This document shows positions 9,076 to 17,949 of a stretch of DNA of 64,000 nt, piece by piece. The notes under the pieces were generated by a model, which made no database searches, had not been told where the DNA came from, and was given only the letters and a program-made list of their open reading frames with translations. Origin of the DNA: Acidovorax sp. GBBC 1281 (lineage in GTDB: Bacteria; Pseudomonadota; Gammaproteobacteria; Burkholderiales; Burkholderiaceae_C); contig NZ_CP097269.1 in NCBI RefSeq assembly GCF_028473645.1, positions 4,296,001-4,360,000 of the forward strand, in the 5' to 3' direction. Made by a program: the position numbers and the translations under genes. The number at the start of each line of letters is the position of its first letter. Positions within the stretch are counted from its first letter, which is position 1.

Positions 9076-10219
9076 TAACTCCTTCTTCACCCGTCGGCGC
9101 ATTGGCGCTGCTGCTGCTCTCTGCCTGGTGGTGGCTGTTGTGGCTGCTGGACTCGTGAGCCGCCAGACGCAGGCCCGGCAACTCCAGGTGGCGGCTGAAG
9201 CGCAAGCCATCCCAGTCGTGAAGCTGGTCGATCCGGTGGCCATTTCAGCAAGCGTTCTGGAATTGCCCGCACGGCTGGAGGCCTGGGCACGTGCCCCTAT
9301 CCACGCTCGCGCCAACGGATACCTCAGGCGCTGGACCGTCGATATTGGTGGGACGGTCAAGGCCGGACAGCTTCTGGGGGAAATTGAGACACCGGAGCTT
9401 GACGAGCAGTTGATGCAGGCACGTGCGGAGCTGGCCACTGCCCAGAGCAACGCGGCGCTGGCCGCCAGCACGGCGCAACGCTGGAAGTCACTGCTGGCCA
9501 CCGATTCGGTGTCCCGCCAGGAGGCTGACGAGAAGGCCGGCGACCTCTCCGCCAAGCAATCGATCGTGACCGCACTGCAGGCCAATTTCGACCGAGTCCA
9601 GGCGATGAAGCAGTACACGCGGTTGACCTCGCCCTTCGATGGCGTGGTGACTGCGCGCAATACCGACGTCGGCGCACTGATAAGCGCAGGAGGTGCGCCT
9701 GGTTCCGAGTTGTTTGTGGTATCGGACATCCGGCGCTTGCGTGTCTATGTGAACGTACCTCAGCGTCAGCTGGCATCCGTTCGCGTGGGGGGCAAAGCCG
9801 CGCTCGTCGTCCCAGAGCGACCGACCCAGACCTACGAGGCGACAGTGCAGTCTCTGGCGCGGGCCATCCAGTCCGGCGCCGGTGGCATGGTGGTTCAGCT
9901 GTCAGTCGACAATGCATCCGGCGAGCTGCTGCCCGGGGCCTTCGCCACCGTACGCCTAGAGTCCGGCGCCAGCAGAAGTCGGATCGGCGTGCCTCCCGGC
10001 GCACTGATCATGGGCAAGAGCGGCGTCCAGGTGGCGACCGTTGCTGCAGATGGCCGCGTAGTGCTCAAGGCGGTCACCATCGCGCGCGACCATGGGCAAC
10101 TGATCGAACTGGCGGGCGGGCTGGAGCCGGGCGAGCGGGTGGTGGATTCGCCACCGGACGGGATCGTGAGTGGTGACGCGGTGCGCATTGCCAGCATGTC
10201 CTCGAAGGCGACCCCATGA
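9068..10219 (+). CDS. RND efflux periplasmic adaptor (membrane fusion protein)
   Basis: A 383-residue HlyD/AcrA-type adaptor. An N-terminal hydrophobic anchor (residues 11-33) is followed by a lipoyl/barrel-sandwich half (ANGYLRRWTVDIGGTVKAGQ), a coiled-coil hairpin (about 115-185, ELDEQLMQARAELATAQ), the second lipoyl half (TRLTSPFDGVVTARNTDVG) and beta-barrel/proximal domains. It bridges the permease and outer-membrane factor. It overlaps the permease gene by 8 bp and the outer-membrane gene by 4 bp (ATGA). Confidence 0.93.
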   Translation: MPDNSFFTRRRIGAAAALCLVVAVVAAGLVSRQTQARQLQVAAEAQAIPVVKLVDPVAISASVLELPARLEAWARAPIHARANGYLRRWTVDIGGTVKAGQLLGEIETPELDEQLMQARAELATAQSNAALAASTAQRWKSLLATDSVSRQEADEKAGDLSAKQSIVTALQANFDRVQAMKQYTRLTSPFDGVVTARNTDVGALISAGGAPGSELFVVSDIRRLRVYVNVPQRQLASVRVGGKAALVVPERPTQTYEATVQSLARAIQSGAGGMVVQLSVDNASGELLPGAFATVRLESGASRSRIGVPPGALIMGKSGVQVATVAADGRVVLKAVTIARDHGQLIELAGGLEPGERVVDSPPDGIVSGDAVRIASMSSKATP

Positions 10220-10302
10220 GCCAGGCAGGACCTCACGCCAAACTCGCGGCGGTCATGATCGCCTTGGTTCTGGCTGGCGCAGGCTGCGCACAGATCGACC
10301 TA

Positions 10303-11465
10303 GTGGTGTGCACCAGAGATTCGCATGAACTTCTATGATGTGTTTCTGGCGGCTGTTTTTTGCAGCCCGGGAGCACATCATGGCCCGACCGCATGCCGTT
10401 GCTATCGAGTTGAGCGAAGCCGACCGAGCTGTGTTGCTCGGTTGGTCACGCCGTCGCAAGACCGCCCAGGCCTTGGCGCTGCGAGCACGCATCGTGCTGG
10501 CCTGTGCCGATTCAGCAGCGACCAACACGGCGATTGCCGAAGCCATGGGTTTGAGCCTGATGACGGTGTCGAAGTGGCGTCGGCGCTTTGCCCAGCATGG
10601 CATTGCCGGCCTCGACGATGCACCCCGCTCAGGCGCTCCGCGCACGATCCTGGACGAGCAGGTCGAGGCCGTGATCACCACGACGCTGGAGACCGTGCCA
10701 GAGAATGCCACCCATTGGTCCACCCGTACGCTCGCCGCTCATCTGGGACTGAGCCAGACCACCATCTCGCGCATCTGGCGTGCCTTTGCATTGGCGCCGC
10801 ATCGCACCGAAGGCTTCAAGCTCTCCACCGACCCGTACTTCGTCGACAAGGTGCGTGACATCGTGGGGTTGTACTTGCATCCACCCGAGCGCGCTCTGGT
10901 GCTGTGCGTGGACGAGAAGCCCTCCATCCAGGCCCACAGTGATACCGCTCCGGCCATACCCATGCAACCGGGCCAGCCGGAGCGCCACACGCATGACTAC
11001 CTGAGACACGGCACGACAGACCTCTTTGCCGCCCTCGATGTCAAGGCCGGCACGGTCATCGCCGAGGTCCACCGACGTCATCGCAGCGTGGAGTTCCGTC
11101 ACTTCCTGCAGACCGTCGAACGTGCCACGCCCGCGGAGTTCGAACTGCATCTCGTGCTCGACAATGCCAGCACCCACAAGAGCCCGATCATCCAGCGCTG
11201 GCTGCTCAGGCATACGCGTGTGCACCTGCACTTTACGCCCACCTCGGCCTCTTGGATCAACCTGGTGGAATGCTGGTTCTCGATCCTCACGGCGCGTCGG
11301 CTCAAGCGCGGGAGATTCCCCTCGACCCGCGCCCTGGAGAACGCCATCCGCGCCTACGTGGCTACCAACAACGTCAATCCCAAGCCCTTCGTCTGGACCA
11401 AGACGGCCGATCAAATCCTTCAGTCCGTTGCAGAGTTCTGCATACGAACTTCCGGTTCACACCAC
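10303..11465 (+). mobile_element. IS630-family element, copy 1
   Basis: A 1163-bp element with terminal repeats GTGGTGTG...TTCACACCAC, flanked by TA on both sides (10301-10302 and 11466-11467), the hallmark duplication of the IS630/Tc1 group. The target was CTAG inside the outer-membrane factor gene. The copy at 33377-34539 has the same length, orientation and encoded protein. Confidence 0.95.
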
Positions 11466-11468
11466 TAG
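10380..11468 (+). CDS. IS630 family transposase
   Basis: A 362-residue transposase. An N-terminal helix-turn-helix (AEAMGLSLMTVSKWRRRFAQ) and a second HTH (LGLSQTTISRIWR) precede the DDE core: VLCVDEKPSIQA, HLVLDNASTHK and a Glu in SWINLVECWFSIL. The ATG at 10380 follows GGGAG closely; an earlier in-frame ATG at 10335 would lie in the IS leader. The last sense codons reach the terminal repeat, and the stop TAG consists of the duplicated TA plus one G of the interrupted gene. Confidence 0.93.
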   Translation: MARPHAVAIELSEADRAVLLGWSRRRKTAQALALRARIVLACADSAATNTAIAEAMGLSLMTVSKWRRRFAQHGIAGLDDAPRSGAPRTILDEQVEAVITTTLETVPENATHWSTRTLAAHLGLSQTTISRIWRAFALAPHRTEGFKLSTDPYFVDKVRDIVGLYLHPPERALVLCVDEKPSIQAHSDTAPAIPMQPGQPERHTHDYLRHGTTDLFAALDVKAGTVIAEVHRRHRSVEFRHFLQTVERATPAEFELHLVLDNASTHKSPIIQRWLLRHTRVHLHFTPTSASWINLVECWFSILTARRLKRGRFPSTRALENAIRAYVATNNVNPKPFVWTKTADQILQSVAEFCIRTSGSHH

Positions 11469-12819
11469 TCCAATTGCCCGTGGTGCCGACTGCTGCGGCC
11501 TTCAAGGAGGCTGGGGGAGGCTGGGTGCCCTCAGAACCGCAGTCGAGTGTGGACAGCCAGTCCTGGTGGACGCTGTACAACGATCCCGATCTGGAGAGGT
11601 TGCAGCAGCTCCTGCTGGCCAATAGTCCGGATATCGCCAGTGCTCTGGCGCGCTACCAACAAGCACAAGCGGCCAGCGACGTTCTGCGTGCCGCCCAGTT
11701 GCCGACGGTCAACGCGACTGCAGGTGCGCAGCGCAACCGGCAGTCGGAACGGCGGCCTCTGCGGGTTTTGGGGCCAACCTCGCCCGACGAATACAGCAGC
11801 GCGACATTGGGCCTTGAGCTTTCTTACGAATTGGATCTATGGGGTCGCGTACGCCAGCGGGTCGAGGCCGGAGTGGCCGAGGCGACTGCGGCCCAGGCTG
11901 ATCTGGCTGCCGCGCGCTTGGCTCTACAGGCTCAATTGGCGGATACCTTGATTGCGCTGCGTGGGCAGGATGCTGACGCCGTACTGCTGCGCGAAACAGT
12001 TGCCAGTTACGAACGAGCTGCACAACTGATCGGCCATCGGCAAGCCGGAGGCGTTGCGTCAGGCTTGGACCTGTCGCGGGCCCAGGCACAGCTTGAGAGC
12101 ACCCGTTCGCAGTTGCGGCAGACCCTGGCTCGACGCGCCTTGCTGGAGCACTCGATCGCTGCACTGGTTGGTGAGAGCGCGTCCCGCTTTTCCATCGAGC
12201 CAGCAGACATCCAGAACACACTGCCATCGATTCCGCCTGGCATGCCGTCCACGCTACTACAGCGCAGGGCTGACATCGCCGCGGCTCAGCAGCGTGTGAT
12301 CGCAGCTAATGCCAACGTCGGGGTGGCACGTACCGCCTTCTTTCCATTGCTGACCTTGTCTGCGCAGGGAGGAATGCAAACCAGCGACCTGGGTCGCTTC
12401 GTCGAGGCGCCCAACCTGTTCTGGGTCATCGGACCTGCTCTGGTCTCCACCGTATTCGATGGCGGTCGGCGCAAAGCTGACGTGGCCCGCGCCCAGGCGC
12501 AGCTCGATGAATCTGGTCAGCGCTACCGCTCCGTGGTGCTCGCAGCATTCCAGCAGGTGGAGGACCAACTGGCCTTGCTGGCGCGCTTCGGCGAGGCCGC
12601 CCACGATGAACGGTCAGCTACTCAGGCTGCAGCCCGTGCAGTGGAGCTGGCTACCAACCGCTTTCGGGAAGGGGCTGCGAGTTACCTGGAGGTGACGAGT
12701 GCACAGACCGTCTACCTTCAGGCCCGACGCAGTGCACTGGATCTGGATACACGCCAACGCCGAGCTACCGTTCAGCTTGTGCGTGCACTAGGGGGCGGCT
12801 GGTCTGCGGCTGAAGCAAC

Positions 12820-13698
12820 ATGAACGATGGCCTGATGCTGGCCCATAGCAAAATGGACACATCCGTAAACCTGTGCTCATACGCATGCATGGTTGCGATT
12901 GCTGGAGCGTTGCTCTCATCGGGCCAGGCATGGGCGGCTCCGCCCGCCACCACGACGAACGACCTAGGTATGGCTTTTGTCCTCATTCCCGCCGGCAGCT
13001 TCATGATGGGTGCCGCAGAGGGCGAACGAGACGCGAGAGATAACGAAAAGCCGCGCCACCAGGTGACGATCCGCAAGCCTTTCTACATTGCAACTCACGA
13101 GGTAACCCAAGCCCTGTGGCAAGCAGTGACGGGCCGCAGTCCGTACGACCAGGCAAGATCGAACCCATTCCTGGGACTGCCGGGGATGGAAGCGCGCATA
13201 CGCCAGCCACAGAACCCTGCAACAGTCTCGTGGAATGACGCGCAATCGTTCATCAGCCAACTCAACCGACGCGAGGGCCACACCCGCTACAGGCTGCCAA
13301 CCGAAGCGGAATGGGAGTACGCGGCGCGTGCCGGGACTACCACTGCGTACTCATTTGGGGACGATGCTGCGCAGTTAGGTCGCTATGCCTGGTACGGCGA
13401 AGACTTTCAAACCGGATCCAGCCACTCCGTGGGCCGCAAGCTGCCCAACCCCTGGGGCCTGTTCGACGTGCACGGAAATGTTTGGGAGTGGGTGCAGGAC
13501 TGGTATGCACCAAACTACGGCTCCAGCGAGGCGGTTGCCGATCCCCGTGGCCCCGCTGGCGGCGCGAATCGCGTCGTGCGGGGCGGGAGCTGGCATGTCA
13601 CCGCGGATGGCTGGCGATCCGCTTTCAGGAAACCCTACGCGCCGGACTACCGTGGCATCAGTATCGGGTTCAGGGTCGCGCTAGACCCGGCGCCATGA
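12820..13698 (+). CDS. Exported formylglycine-generating-enzyme-like (SUMF1/FGE-sulfatase domain) protein
   Basis: A 292-residue protein with a hydrophobic signal (residues 20-40, ending GQAWA) and a single SUMF1/EgtB-type domain: AFVLIPAGSFMMGA, HEVTQALW, RLPTEAEWEYAARAG, GNVWEWVQDWY, RVVRGGSWH and GFRVA. The copper-binding Cys pair of true formylglycine-generating enzymes is not evident near the C-terminus, so sulfatase activation is doubtful. Many bacterial members are substrate-binding or lectin-like proteins. It is coupled to its neighbours by ATGA overlaps on both sides, so it belongs to the RND/redox operon, an unusual partner for this family. Confidence 0.85.
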   Translation: MNDGLMLAHSKMDTSVNLCSYACMVAIAGALLSSGQAWAAPPATTTNDLGMAFVLIPAGSFMMGAAEGERDARDNEKPRHQVTIRKPFYIATHEVTQALWQAVTGRSPYDQARSNPFLGLPGMEARIRQPQNPATVSWNDAQSFISQLNRREGHTRYRLPTEAEWEYAARAGTTTAYSFGDDAAQLGRYAWYGEDFQTGSSHSVGRKLPNPWGLFDVHGNVWEWVQDWYAPNYGSSEAVADPRGPAGGANRVVRGGSWHVTADGWRSAFRKPYAPDYRGISIGFRVALDPAP

Positions 13699-13886
13699 CG
13701 AAGGTTAGCGCCATCAATCGCCGCGATGGTTTGCGGGCAGCCCTCGCGCTGGCTGTACCTGGTGTTGCTGCGCAACCGGCTTATGCTACTCCGCCGGGGT
13801 CGGGATCAGTCATAGTCGTCTTCATGTCGCGTTCGGGGAATACGCGCGTGATTGCCCAGCAGATCAGACGAGCGCAAAGTGCGTAG
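13695..13886 (+). pseudogene. Flavodoxin-like protein, broken
   Basis: The frame begins with a twin-arginine-like or Sec leader (NRRDGLRAALALAVPGVAAQ) and the FMN phosphate loop VVFMSRSGNTRVIAQQI. It stops at TAG (13884-13886), where homologues carry an Asp codon (GADLFE); the next codons read LFEN, so the stop is probably a nonsense change. Soon after, similarity to flavodoxin is lost. A full flavodoxin needs about 150-200 residues, so only the N-terminal part remains. It overlaps the FGE-like stop by 4 bases. Confidence 0.75.
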
Positions 13887-14072
13887 CTGTTTGAAAACAG
13901 CCACGAAGAGGTGCTCCCGAAGACACTCGAGCTATTGCAAATGGTTGCGGCATCACGTTTGCCCGTGCGAAGGGAGTCAGCGAACAGCCGGTTGTAGTGG
14001 CTATGCGCAGCTGCGCATAGCCGCAAGAATCGGCTGCATGCATGCCTCGCGTTTAGAGTGGTCCAGGCGACG
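13887..14072. other. Gap between flavodoxin remnant and integrase fragment
   Basis: No gene is supported. The stretch contains a perfect 24-base palindrome (13999-14022) and is the join between the redox/efflux operon and the tyrosine recombinase remnant. Confidence 0.5.
13999..14022. repeat. Perfect 24-bp palindrome next to integrase fragment
   Basis: Two 12-base arms (GGCTATGCGCAG and its complement) meet without a spacer, centred at 14010/14011. It lies 50 bp beyond the stop of the tyrosine recombinase remnant. It could be a terminator-like cruciform, a protein-binding site or part of a recombination site. No T-run follows on either side. Confidence 0.6.
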
Positions 14073-14661
14073 TCAGAGGCCGCTCTCGAAGCGCTCCTGC
14101 AGTCCGGCGGTCGGGGCATCAAGGTACCTCAACGCCGACTCCATGTCGCGCCATCCAACGTACGCCATCATCTCCTTGATGTCCCATCCACTGGCGCGGG
14201 CCCATCCGGCAAATCCGCGCCTCAGCGAATGGCTCGAGTAGCCCTCGGCAGACTCGACGCCGGCGTCATGGAACATCTTGCGCAGCAAGGGGATCAGGCT
14301 GGTGGGGTGCATGGGGCGACTGGACATGTGGCCCCACTGGTCGATGCCGGTGTACACCGCGCCTGCCTGGCGGCCGCTGATGGCGATCCATTCCAGGTAG
14401 TCGTCCACCGGACACAGCCGGGACAGAGCTGGGCAATGGAACGTGCGGCCCTCCATCGCGCGATCCGTCTTGCTCCTGTCCAGCCTGCATGTCAGGCCTG
14501 TTCCGGCAACGGCCGTCACGTTCTCCACTCGCATGTTGACGATCTCATCGGATCGAAACGCGCGCCAGAACCCCAGCAGCACGATGGACCGGTTGCGCGT
14601 CAGTTGCAGCAAGGCCGTTTCATCGCCTCGTTCGCGTGCCGCGCGCTGCTCGGCTTGCAGC
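14073..14661 (-). pseudogene. Tyrosine recombinase / site-specific integrase, 5' end removed by IS66
   Basis: The C-terminal catalytic domain of a phage-integrase-type recombinase: Arg I in FRSDEIVNMR, the HxxR box in SSHSLRRGFAGW, a Trp in YVGWRD and the nucleophile Tyr in ALRYLDA. The open frame continues upstream into the IS66 end, so the first 40 or so codons of the frame are IS DNA, not recombinase. The true N-terminal arm-binding and core-binding parts are missing. About 195 genuine residues remain; activity is unlikely. Confidence 0.85.
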
Positions 14662-14767
14662 GTAAGCGTCTTCTCAGTACCCTCTGTTTTTGCTGAGGGC
14701 TGATGTGCAGGATCGGTGGTCCATGTACGCTGCGATGGTGTGCATGAAGAACCGCTAATGCACATCA

Positions 14768-15169
14768 ATGAACGATCAAGACACCCCGAGCAAGCGCCGT
14801 CGGCGCGAGCACAGCCCGATGTTCAAGCGCGAGCTGGTCGCACGAAGCCTGGTGCCCGGCGCGTCAGTGGCCGCCGTCGCGCTGCAGGCCGGCATCAACT
14901 CGAACCTGCTGTTCGCATGGCGCCGGATGCACCTGAGCACGCAAGAGCAGCCCCAGACGCCAGCGCCGCCGCAGCCCTCGCCGATGTTGCTGCCCGTCAC
15001 CATCGAAGCTGCTCCGGTTGCGCCATGCCCTTCACCCACGGCGGCGGCGCCTCGTCAGCCTGGCGGGACCATCGAGATCGATGTCGGCGGGGCGAGGGTG
15101 CGATTGCGCGGTGCAGTCGACGAAGCCAGCGTGCGCCATGTCCTGCAGACGCTCAAGGCGCTGGCGTGA
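14768..15169 (+). CDS. tnpA: IS66 family accessory protein TnpA
   Basis: A 133-residue protein identical to that of copy 1. A helix-turn-helix (residues about 15-50) is followed by a Pro/Gln-rich linker and a short conserved tail (GGARVRLRGAVDEASVRHVL). It is first in the tnpA-tnpB-tnpC operon; its TGA overlaps the GTG start of tnpB. Confidence 0.92.
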   Translation: MNDQDTPSKRRRREHSPMFKRELVARSLVPGASVAAVALQAGINSNLLFAWRRMHLSTQEQPQTPAPPQPSPMLLPVTIEAAPVAPCPSPTAAAPRQPGGTIEIDVGGARVRLRGAVDEASVRHVLQTLKALA

Positions 15170-15513
15170 TCGGCCTTCCCACGAGCACCCGCGTCTGGAT
15201 CGTTGCCGGCCACACCGACATGAGGAAGGGCTTCAACGGCCTGTCTGCGATGGTGCAGACGGCGCTGGCGGCCAACCCCTTCTGCGGTCACGTCTTCGTC
15301 TTCCGCGGCCGGCGCGGCGACATGCTCAAGGTGCTGTGGTTCGATGGCCAGGGATTGCTTCTGCTGGCCAAGCGCCTGGAGCGCGGCCGATTCGTCTGGC
15401 CGCAGGCGCAAGGCGGCAAGGTCTCGCTCACGCCGGCACAGCTCTCGATGCTGCTCGAAGGCATCGACTGGCGCATGCCGATGCGCACAGATCAGCCTGC
15501 GCTCGCAGCTTGA
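15166..15513 (+). CDS. tnpB: IS66 family accessory protein TnpB (Orf2)
   Basis: A 115-residue TnpB with the conserved opening VWIVAGHTDMRKGFNGLSAM and centre HVFVFRGRRGDMLKVLWFDG, of normal length for the family. The GTG start at 15166 overlaps the tnpA stop and is favoured by coupling and by the family's usual N-terminus; no suitable ATG is nearby. It is required with TnpA for IS66 mobility. Confidence 0.92.
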   Translation: MIGLPTSTRVWIVAGHTDMRKGFNGLSAMVQTALAANPFCGHVFVFRGRRGDMLKVLWFDGQGLLLLAKRLERGRFVWPQAQGGKVSLTPAQLSMLLEGIDWRMPMRTDQPALAA

Positions 15514-15590
15514 ACTGGGCTCAAGAATTCGTCTTCTGAACGCGCTGGTCGCGGTCGATTCCGGGTAGGTCCGATGGCATAGTAGATGGC

Positions 15591-17156
15591 GTGCCGAACA
15601 CCGCCAACGCACCCCACACCGTCGACTCGCTGCTGCGTGTCGTGCAGGCCCGTGACGCGGAAGTCGCCCTGCTCAAACTGCTCGTCGACAAGCTCAAGGT
15701 GCAGTTGCTGCGCCAGGTCCGCGCCCGCTTCGGCGCCTCCAGCGAGCAGTTGGACGATCCGCAGATCGCATTGATCGAAGGTCTGCCGCTGCATGAACTC
15801 GCACCGGTCGGCAAGACACCGAAGGCGCAAGCGGCCAACAGCGAAGGCTTCGACCGCAGCCTGCCCACACACCTGCCGCGGGAGAACCATGTGTACCGGC
15901 CCGAGACATCGGATGCGCGGCGCGATGCCGCCGGCCAGGCCTGCGGCTGCAGCGCATGTGGTGGTCGGCTGCGGCAGATCGGCCAGGACGTCTCGGAACA
16001 ACTGGAGTACGTGCCCTCGCGCTTCAAGGTGATCCGCCACGTGCGCCCCAAGCTCGCCTGCATGGCGTGCGAATCGATCTTCCAGGCGCCAGCGCCCAGC
16101 CGGCCCATCGCACGCGGCGTGGCCGGCCCCGGGCTGCTGGCCCACGTGCTGGTCGCCAAGTATTGCGACCACCAACCGCTGTACCGCCAGAGCCGGATCT
16201 ACGCACGCGAGGGCGTCCTGATCGAGCGCTCCACGATGGCTGGCTGGGTCGGCCAGAGCGAGAAGCTCTTGCACCCACTGGTCGCAGCGCTCGGGCGCTA
16301 CGTGCTGGCGGGCTCCAAGCTCCACGCCGACGACACGCCAGTGGCGGTGCTCTCGCCCGGGCGGGGCAAGACCAAGACCGGGCGGCTCTGGGTCTACGTG
16401 CGTGACGATCGGTCATCTGCGAGTGCAGACGCGCCCGCGGCGTGGTTGCGTTACTCGCCCGACCGCAAGGGTGAACATCCTCAGGCGCACCTGAAGAACT
16501 TCAAGGGCGTGTTGCAGGCCGATGCGTATGCCGGCTTCGCCAAGCTCTATGCAAACGGCAACGTCATCGAGGCTTCGTGCTGGGCGCATGCGCGCAGACC
16601 ATTCTGGGATCTGCACGAGAGCCAGGGGCGGGCGCAGGGCTCGGTTGCAGAACAGGCCCTTCGGCGCATCGGTGCGCTGTATGCGATCGAATCCGACATC
16701 CGCGGCCGCCCACCGGATGAGCGCTGCCGGGAGCGGCAGGCGCGAGCCGGGCCGTTGCTCGAGGAACTGTTCGCCTGGTTGCGAGGGATGCTCGGGCAGG
16801 TGTGTGCCAAGTCGGAACTCGCACGCGCCATCGGCTACACGCTCACACGGCTCCGGTCGTTGACGCGCTACCGTGACGACGGTCGCATCGAGATCGACAA
16901 CAACGCCGCCGAGCGCGCGCTGCGCGGCGTGAGCCTGGGCCGCAAGAACTTCATGTTCATGGGCTCGGACGCTGGGGGCGAGCGCGCCGCGGCCATCTAC
17001 AGCCTGGTGGAGACGGCCAAGCTGAACGGGCTCGACCCCGAGGCTTACCTGCGCGATGTGCTCGGGCGCATTGCGGACCATCCGATCAATCGCATCGACG
17101 AGTTGCTGCCGTGGAACATCGGCCGACACGCCGAAGACCAACGACAAGCAGCTTGA
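15591..17156 (+). CDS. tnpC: IS66 family transposase TnpC
   Basis: A 521-residue DDE transposase. The N-terminal coiled coil (about residues 15-45, [20 protein letters not shown]) and a zinc-finger-like pair (CGCSACGG and CMAC, about 118-163) precede the catalytic core: Asp in KLHADDTPV, Asp in [10 protein letters not shown] and Glu in [11 protein letters not shown]-terminal IS66 tail ([20 protein letters not shown]) closes it. The start is GTG at 15591, after a 77-bp gap from tnpB. Length and motifs are intact. Confidence 0.93.
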   Translation: MPNTANAPHTVDSLLRVVQARDAEVALLKLLVDKLKVQLLRQVRARFGASSEQLDDPQIALIEGLPLHELAPVGKTPKAQAANSEGFDRSLPTHLPRENHVYRPETSDARRDAAGQACGCSACGGRLRQIGQDVSEQLEYVPSRFKVIRHVRPKLACMACESIFQAPAPSRPIARGVAGPGLLAHVLVAKYCDHQPLYRQSRIYAREGVLIERSTMAGWVGQSEKLLHPLVAALGRYVLAGSKLHADDTPVAVLSPGRGKTKTGRLWVYVRDDRSSASADAPAAWLRYSPDRKGEHPQAHLKNFKGVLQADAYAGFAKLYANGNVIEASCWAHARRPFWDLHESQGRAQGSVAEQALRRIGALYAIESDIRGRPPDERCRERQARAGPLLEELFAWLRGMLGQVCAKSELARAIGYTLTRLRSLTRYRDDGRIEIDNNAAERALRGVSLGRKNFMFMGSDAGGERAAAIYSLVETAKLNGLDPEAYLRDVLGRIADHPINRIDELLPWNIGRHAEDQRQAA

Positions 17157-17158
17157 GC

Positions 17159-17740
17159 ATGGCGAGCAAGGTCCAACGGATCAAGGCACCAGCGGCGATC
17201 CTGCAACTGCACATTGAATTGCGCGGCACCAAGCCCAAGGTCTGGCGCCGCGTCCTGGTGCCAGAGACGATCACCCTGGCCAAGCTGCATCTTGTGGTCC
17301 AGGCTGCCTTCGGCTGGGGCCACTCGCATCTGCACGAGTTCATCGCTGGCGACGGCGAGCGCTATGGCACGCCAGACCCGATGCACGACGAGCCTGGCTC
17401 GATCACCAGCGAAAGCACGCGACTGACCACTGCCCTGAACCGGTCGACGCTGAGCTACGTCTACGACTTCGGGGACTACTGGGACCACCGCATCAAGGTC
17501 GAGAAGAAGATCGCACCGATGCCGCAGTTCGTGCTCCCGTTCTGTGCCGGCGGTGCCTGTGCAACGCCGCCGGAGGATTGCGGAGGCGCACCGGGCTATG
17601 CGGAGTTCGTGCGGGCCATGGCGAACCCTGACGATCCCGAGCACGACAACCTGGTCGAATGGATCGGTGCCGATACCTGGGACCCGTTGGCCTTCGACAG
17701 CATCGAGATCAACGACCGGCTCGCCGCGATCAAGGTCTGA
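17159..17740 (+). CDS. pRiA4b ORF-3-like passenger protein of IS66
   Basis: A 193-residue protein of the plasmid pRiA4b ORF-3-like family (PF07929): QLHIELRGTKPKVWRRVLVP, AFGWGHSHLHEF, YVYDFGDYWDHRIKVE and a Cys-containing stretch CAGGACATPPEDCGG are diagnostic. The family's function is not known; members occur near transposases. The ATG at 17159 follows the tnpC stop by 2 bp, so it is co-transcribed with the transposase. It lies inside the IS ends and therefore moves with the element. Confidence 0.85.
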   Translation: MASKVQRIKAPAAILQLHIELRGTKPKVWRRVLVPETITLAKLHLVVQAAFGWGHSHLHEFIAGDGERYGTPDPMHDEPGSITSESTRLTTALNRSTLSYVYDFGDYWDHRIKVEKKIAPMPQFVLPFCAGGACATPPEDCGGAPGYAEFVRAMANPDDPEHDNLVEWIGADTWDPLAFDSIEINDRLAAIKV

Positions 17741-17746
17741 GCGACG

Positions 17747-17902
17747 ATGTCTCGGACGAACTACATCAAGGCCCTGATCGAGGACGGCGGCGACATCACG
17801 ATCGGTGCGCTGCCACCGCACGAGTGCGTCGCCACGGCCGCCGATGGCAGCAACTGCCTGGCCATGCTCGTGCGTCGCGACGGTGAGAGCGACCTGCTGT
17901 AG
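17747..17902 (+). CDS. Small protein (51 aa) at the right end of IS66
   Basis: A short frame 6 bp after the pRiA4b-like gene, starting MSRTNYIKALIEDGGDITIG and ending 47 bp before the IS terminus. It contains CVATAADGSNCLAMLVRR. Gene spacing and coding-like composition support it; the family is not recognised. It may be an accessory protein of the element. Confidence 0.5.
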   Translation: MSRTNYIKALIEDGGDITIGALPPHECVATAADGSNCLAMLVRRDGESDLL

Positions 17903-17949
17903 TTCTTCCGTCGATCCCGCGTCAAGAGGGGGGCTGAGACGGCGCTTAC

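Larger units (their letters stand above)
10216..12823 (+). pseudogene. RND outer-membrane factor lipoprotein (NodT/OprM type), split by IS630
   Basis: Removing the IS630 element (10303-11465) and one TA copy joins 10216-10302 to 11468-12823 in frame and restores a 480-residue outer-membrane factor. The first 29 codons hold a lipoprotein signal with lipobox LAGAGC. The C-terminal part has the duplicated TolC-like coiled-coil repeats (WWTLYNDPDLERLQQLLLAN, then ALLQRRADIAAAQQRVIAAN-like motif). As it stands the gene cannot give an intact lipoprotein, so this tripartite pump probably lacks its own channel unless another OprM homologue substitutes. The start overlaps the adaptor stop and the stop overlaps the next start. 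Confidence 0.93.
14662..17949 (+). mobile_element. IS66-family element, copy 2 (complete, with passenger genes)
   Basis: Terminal repeats are GTAAGCGTCTTCTCAG at 14662 and the complement of GTAAGCGCCGTCTCAG ending at 17949. The element is 3288 bp, longer than a typical IS66 of about 2.5 kb, because two extra genes (17159-17740, 17747-17902) lie between tnpC and the right end. The flanking octamers (CTTGCAGC and GGCATACC) differ, so no 8-bp target duplication is left: the left neighbour is an integrase and the right neighbour a Tn3 transposase. This suggests a deletion or recombination after insertion. Confidence 0.92.

Noticed and set aside
12820..13698. True sulfatase-activating formylglycine-generating enzyme
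   Set aside because: No sulfatase gene nearby and no clear C-terminal Cys pair; only the fold family is claimed.
14662..14768. N-terminal part of the integrase as a real protein start inside IS66
   Set aside because: The codons are IS66 terminal sequence, repeated at copy 1 next to unrelated DNA, so they are not native recombinase.
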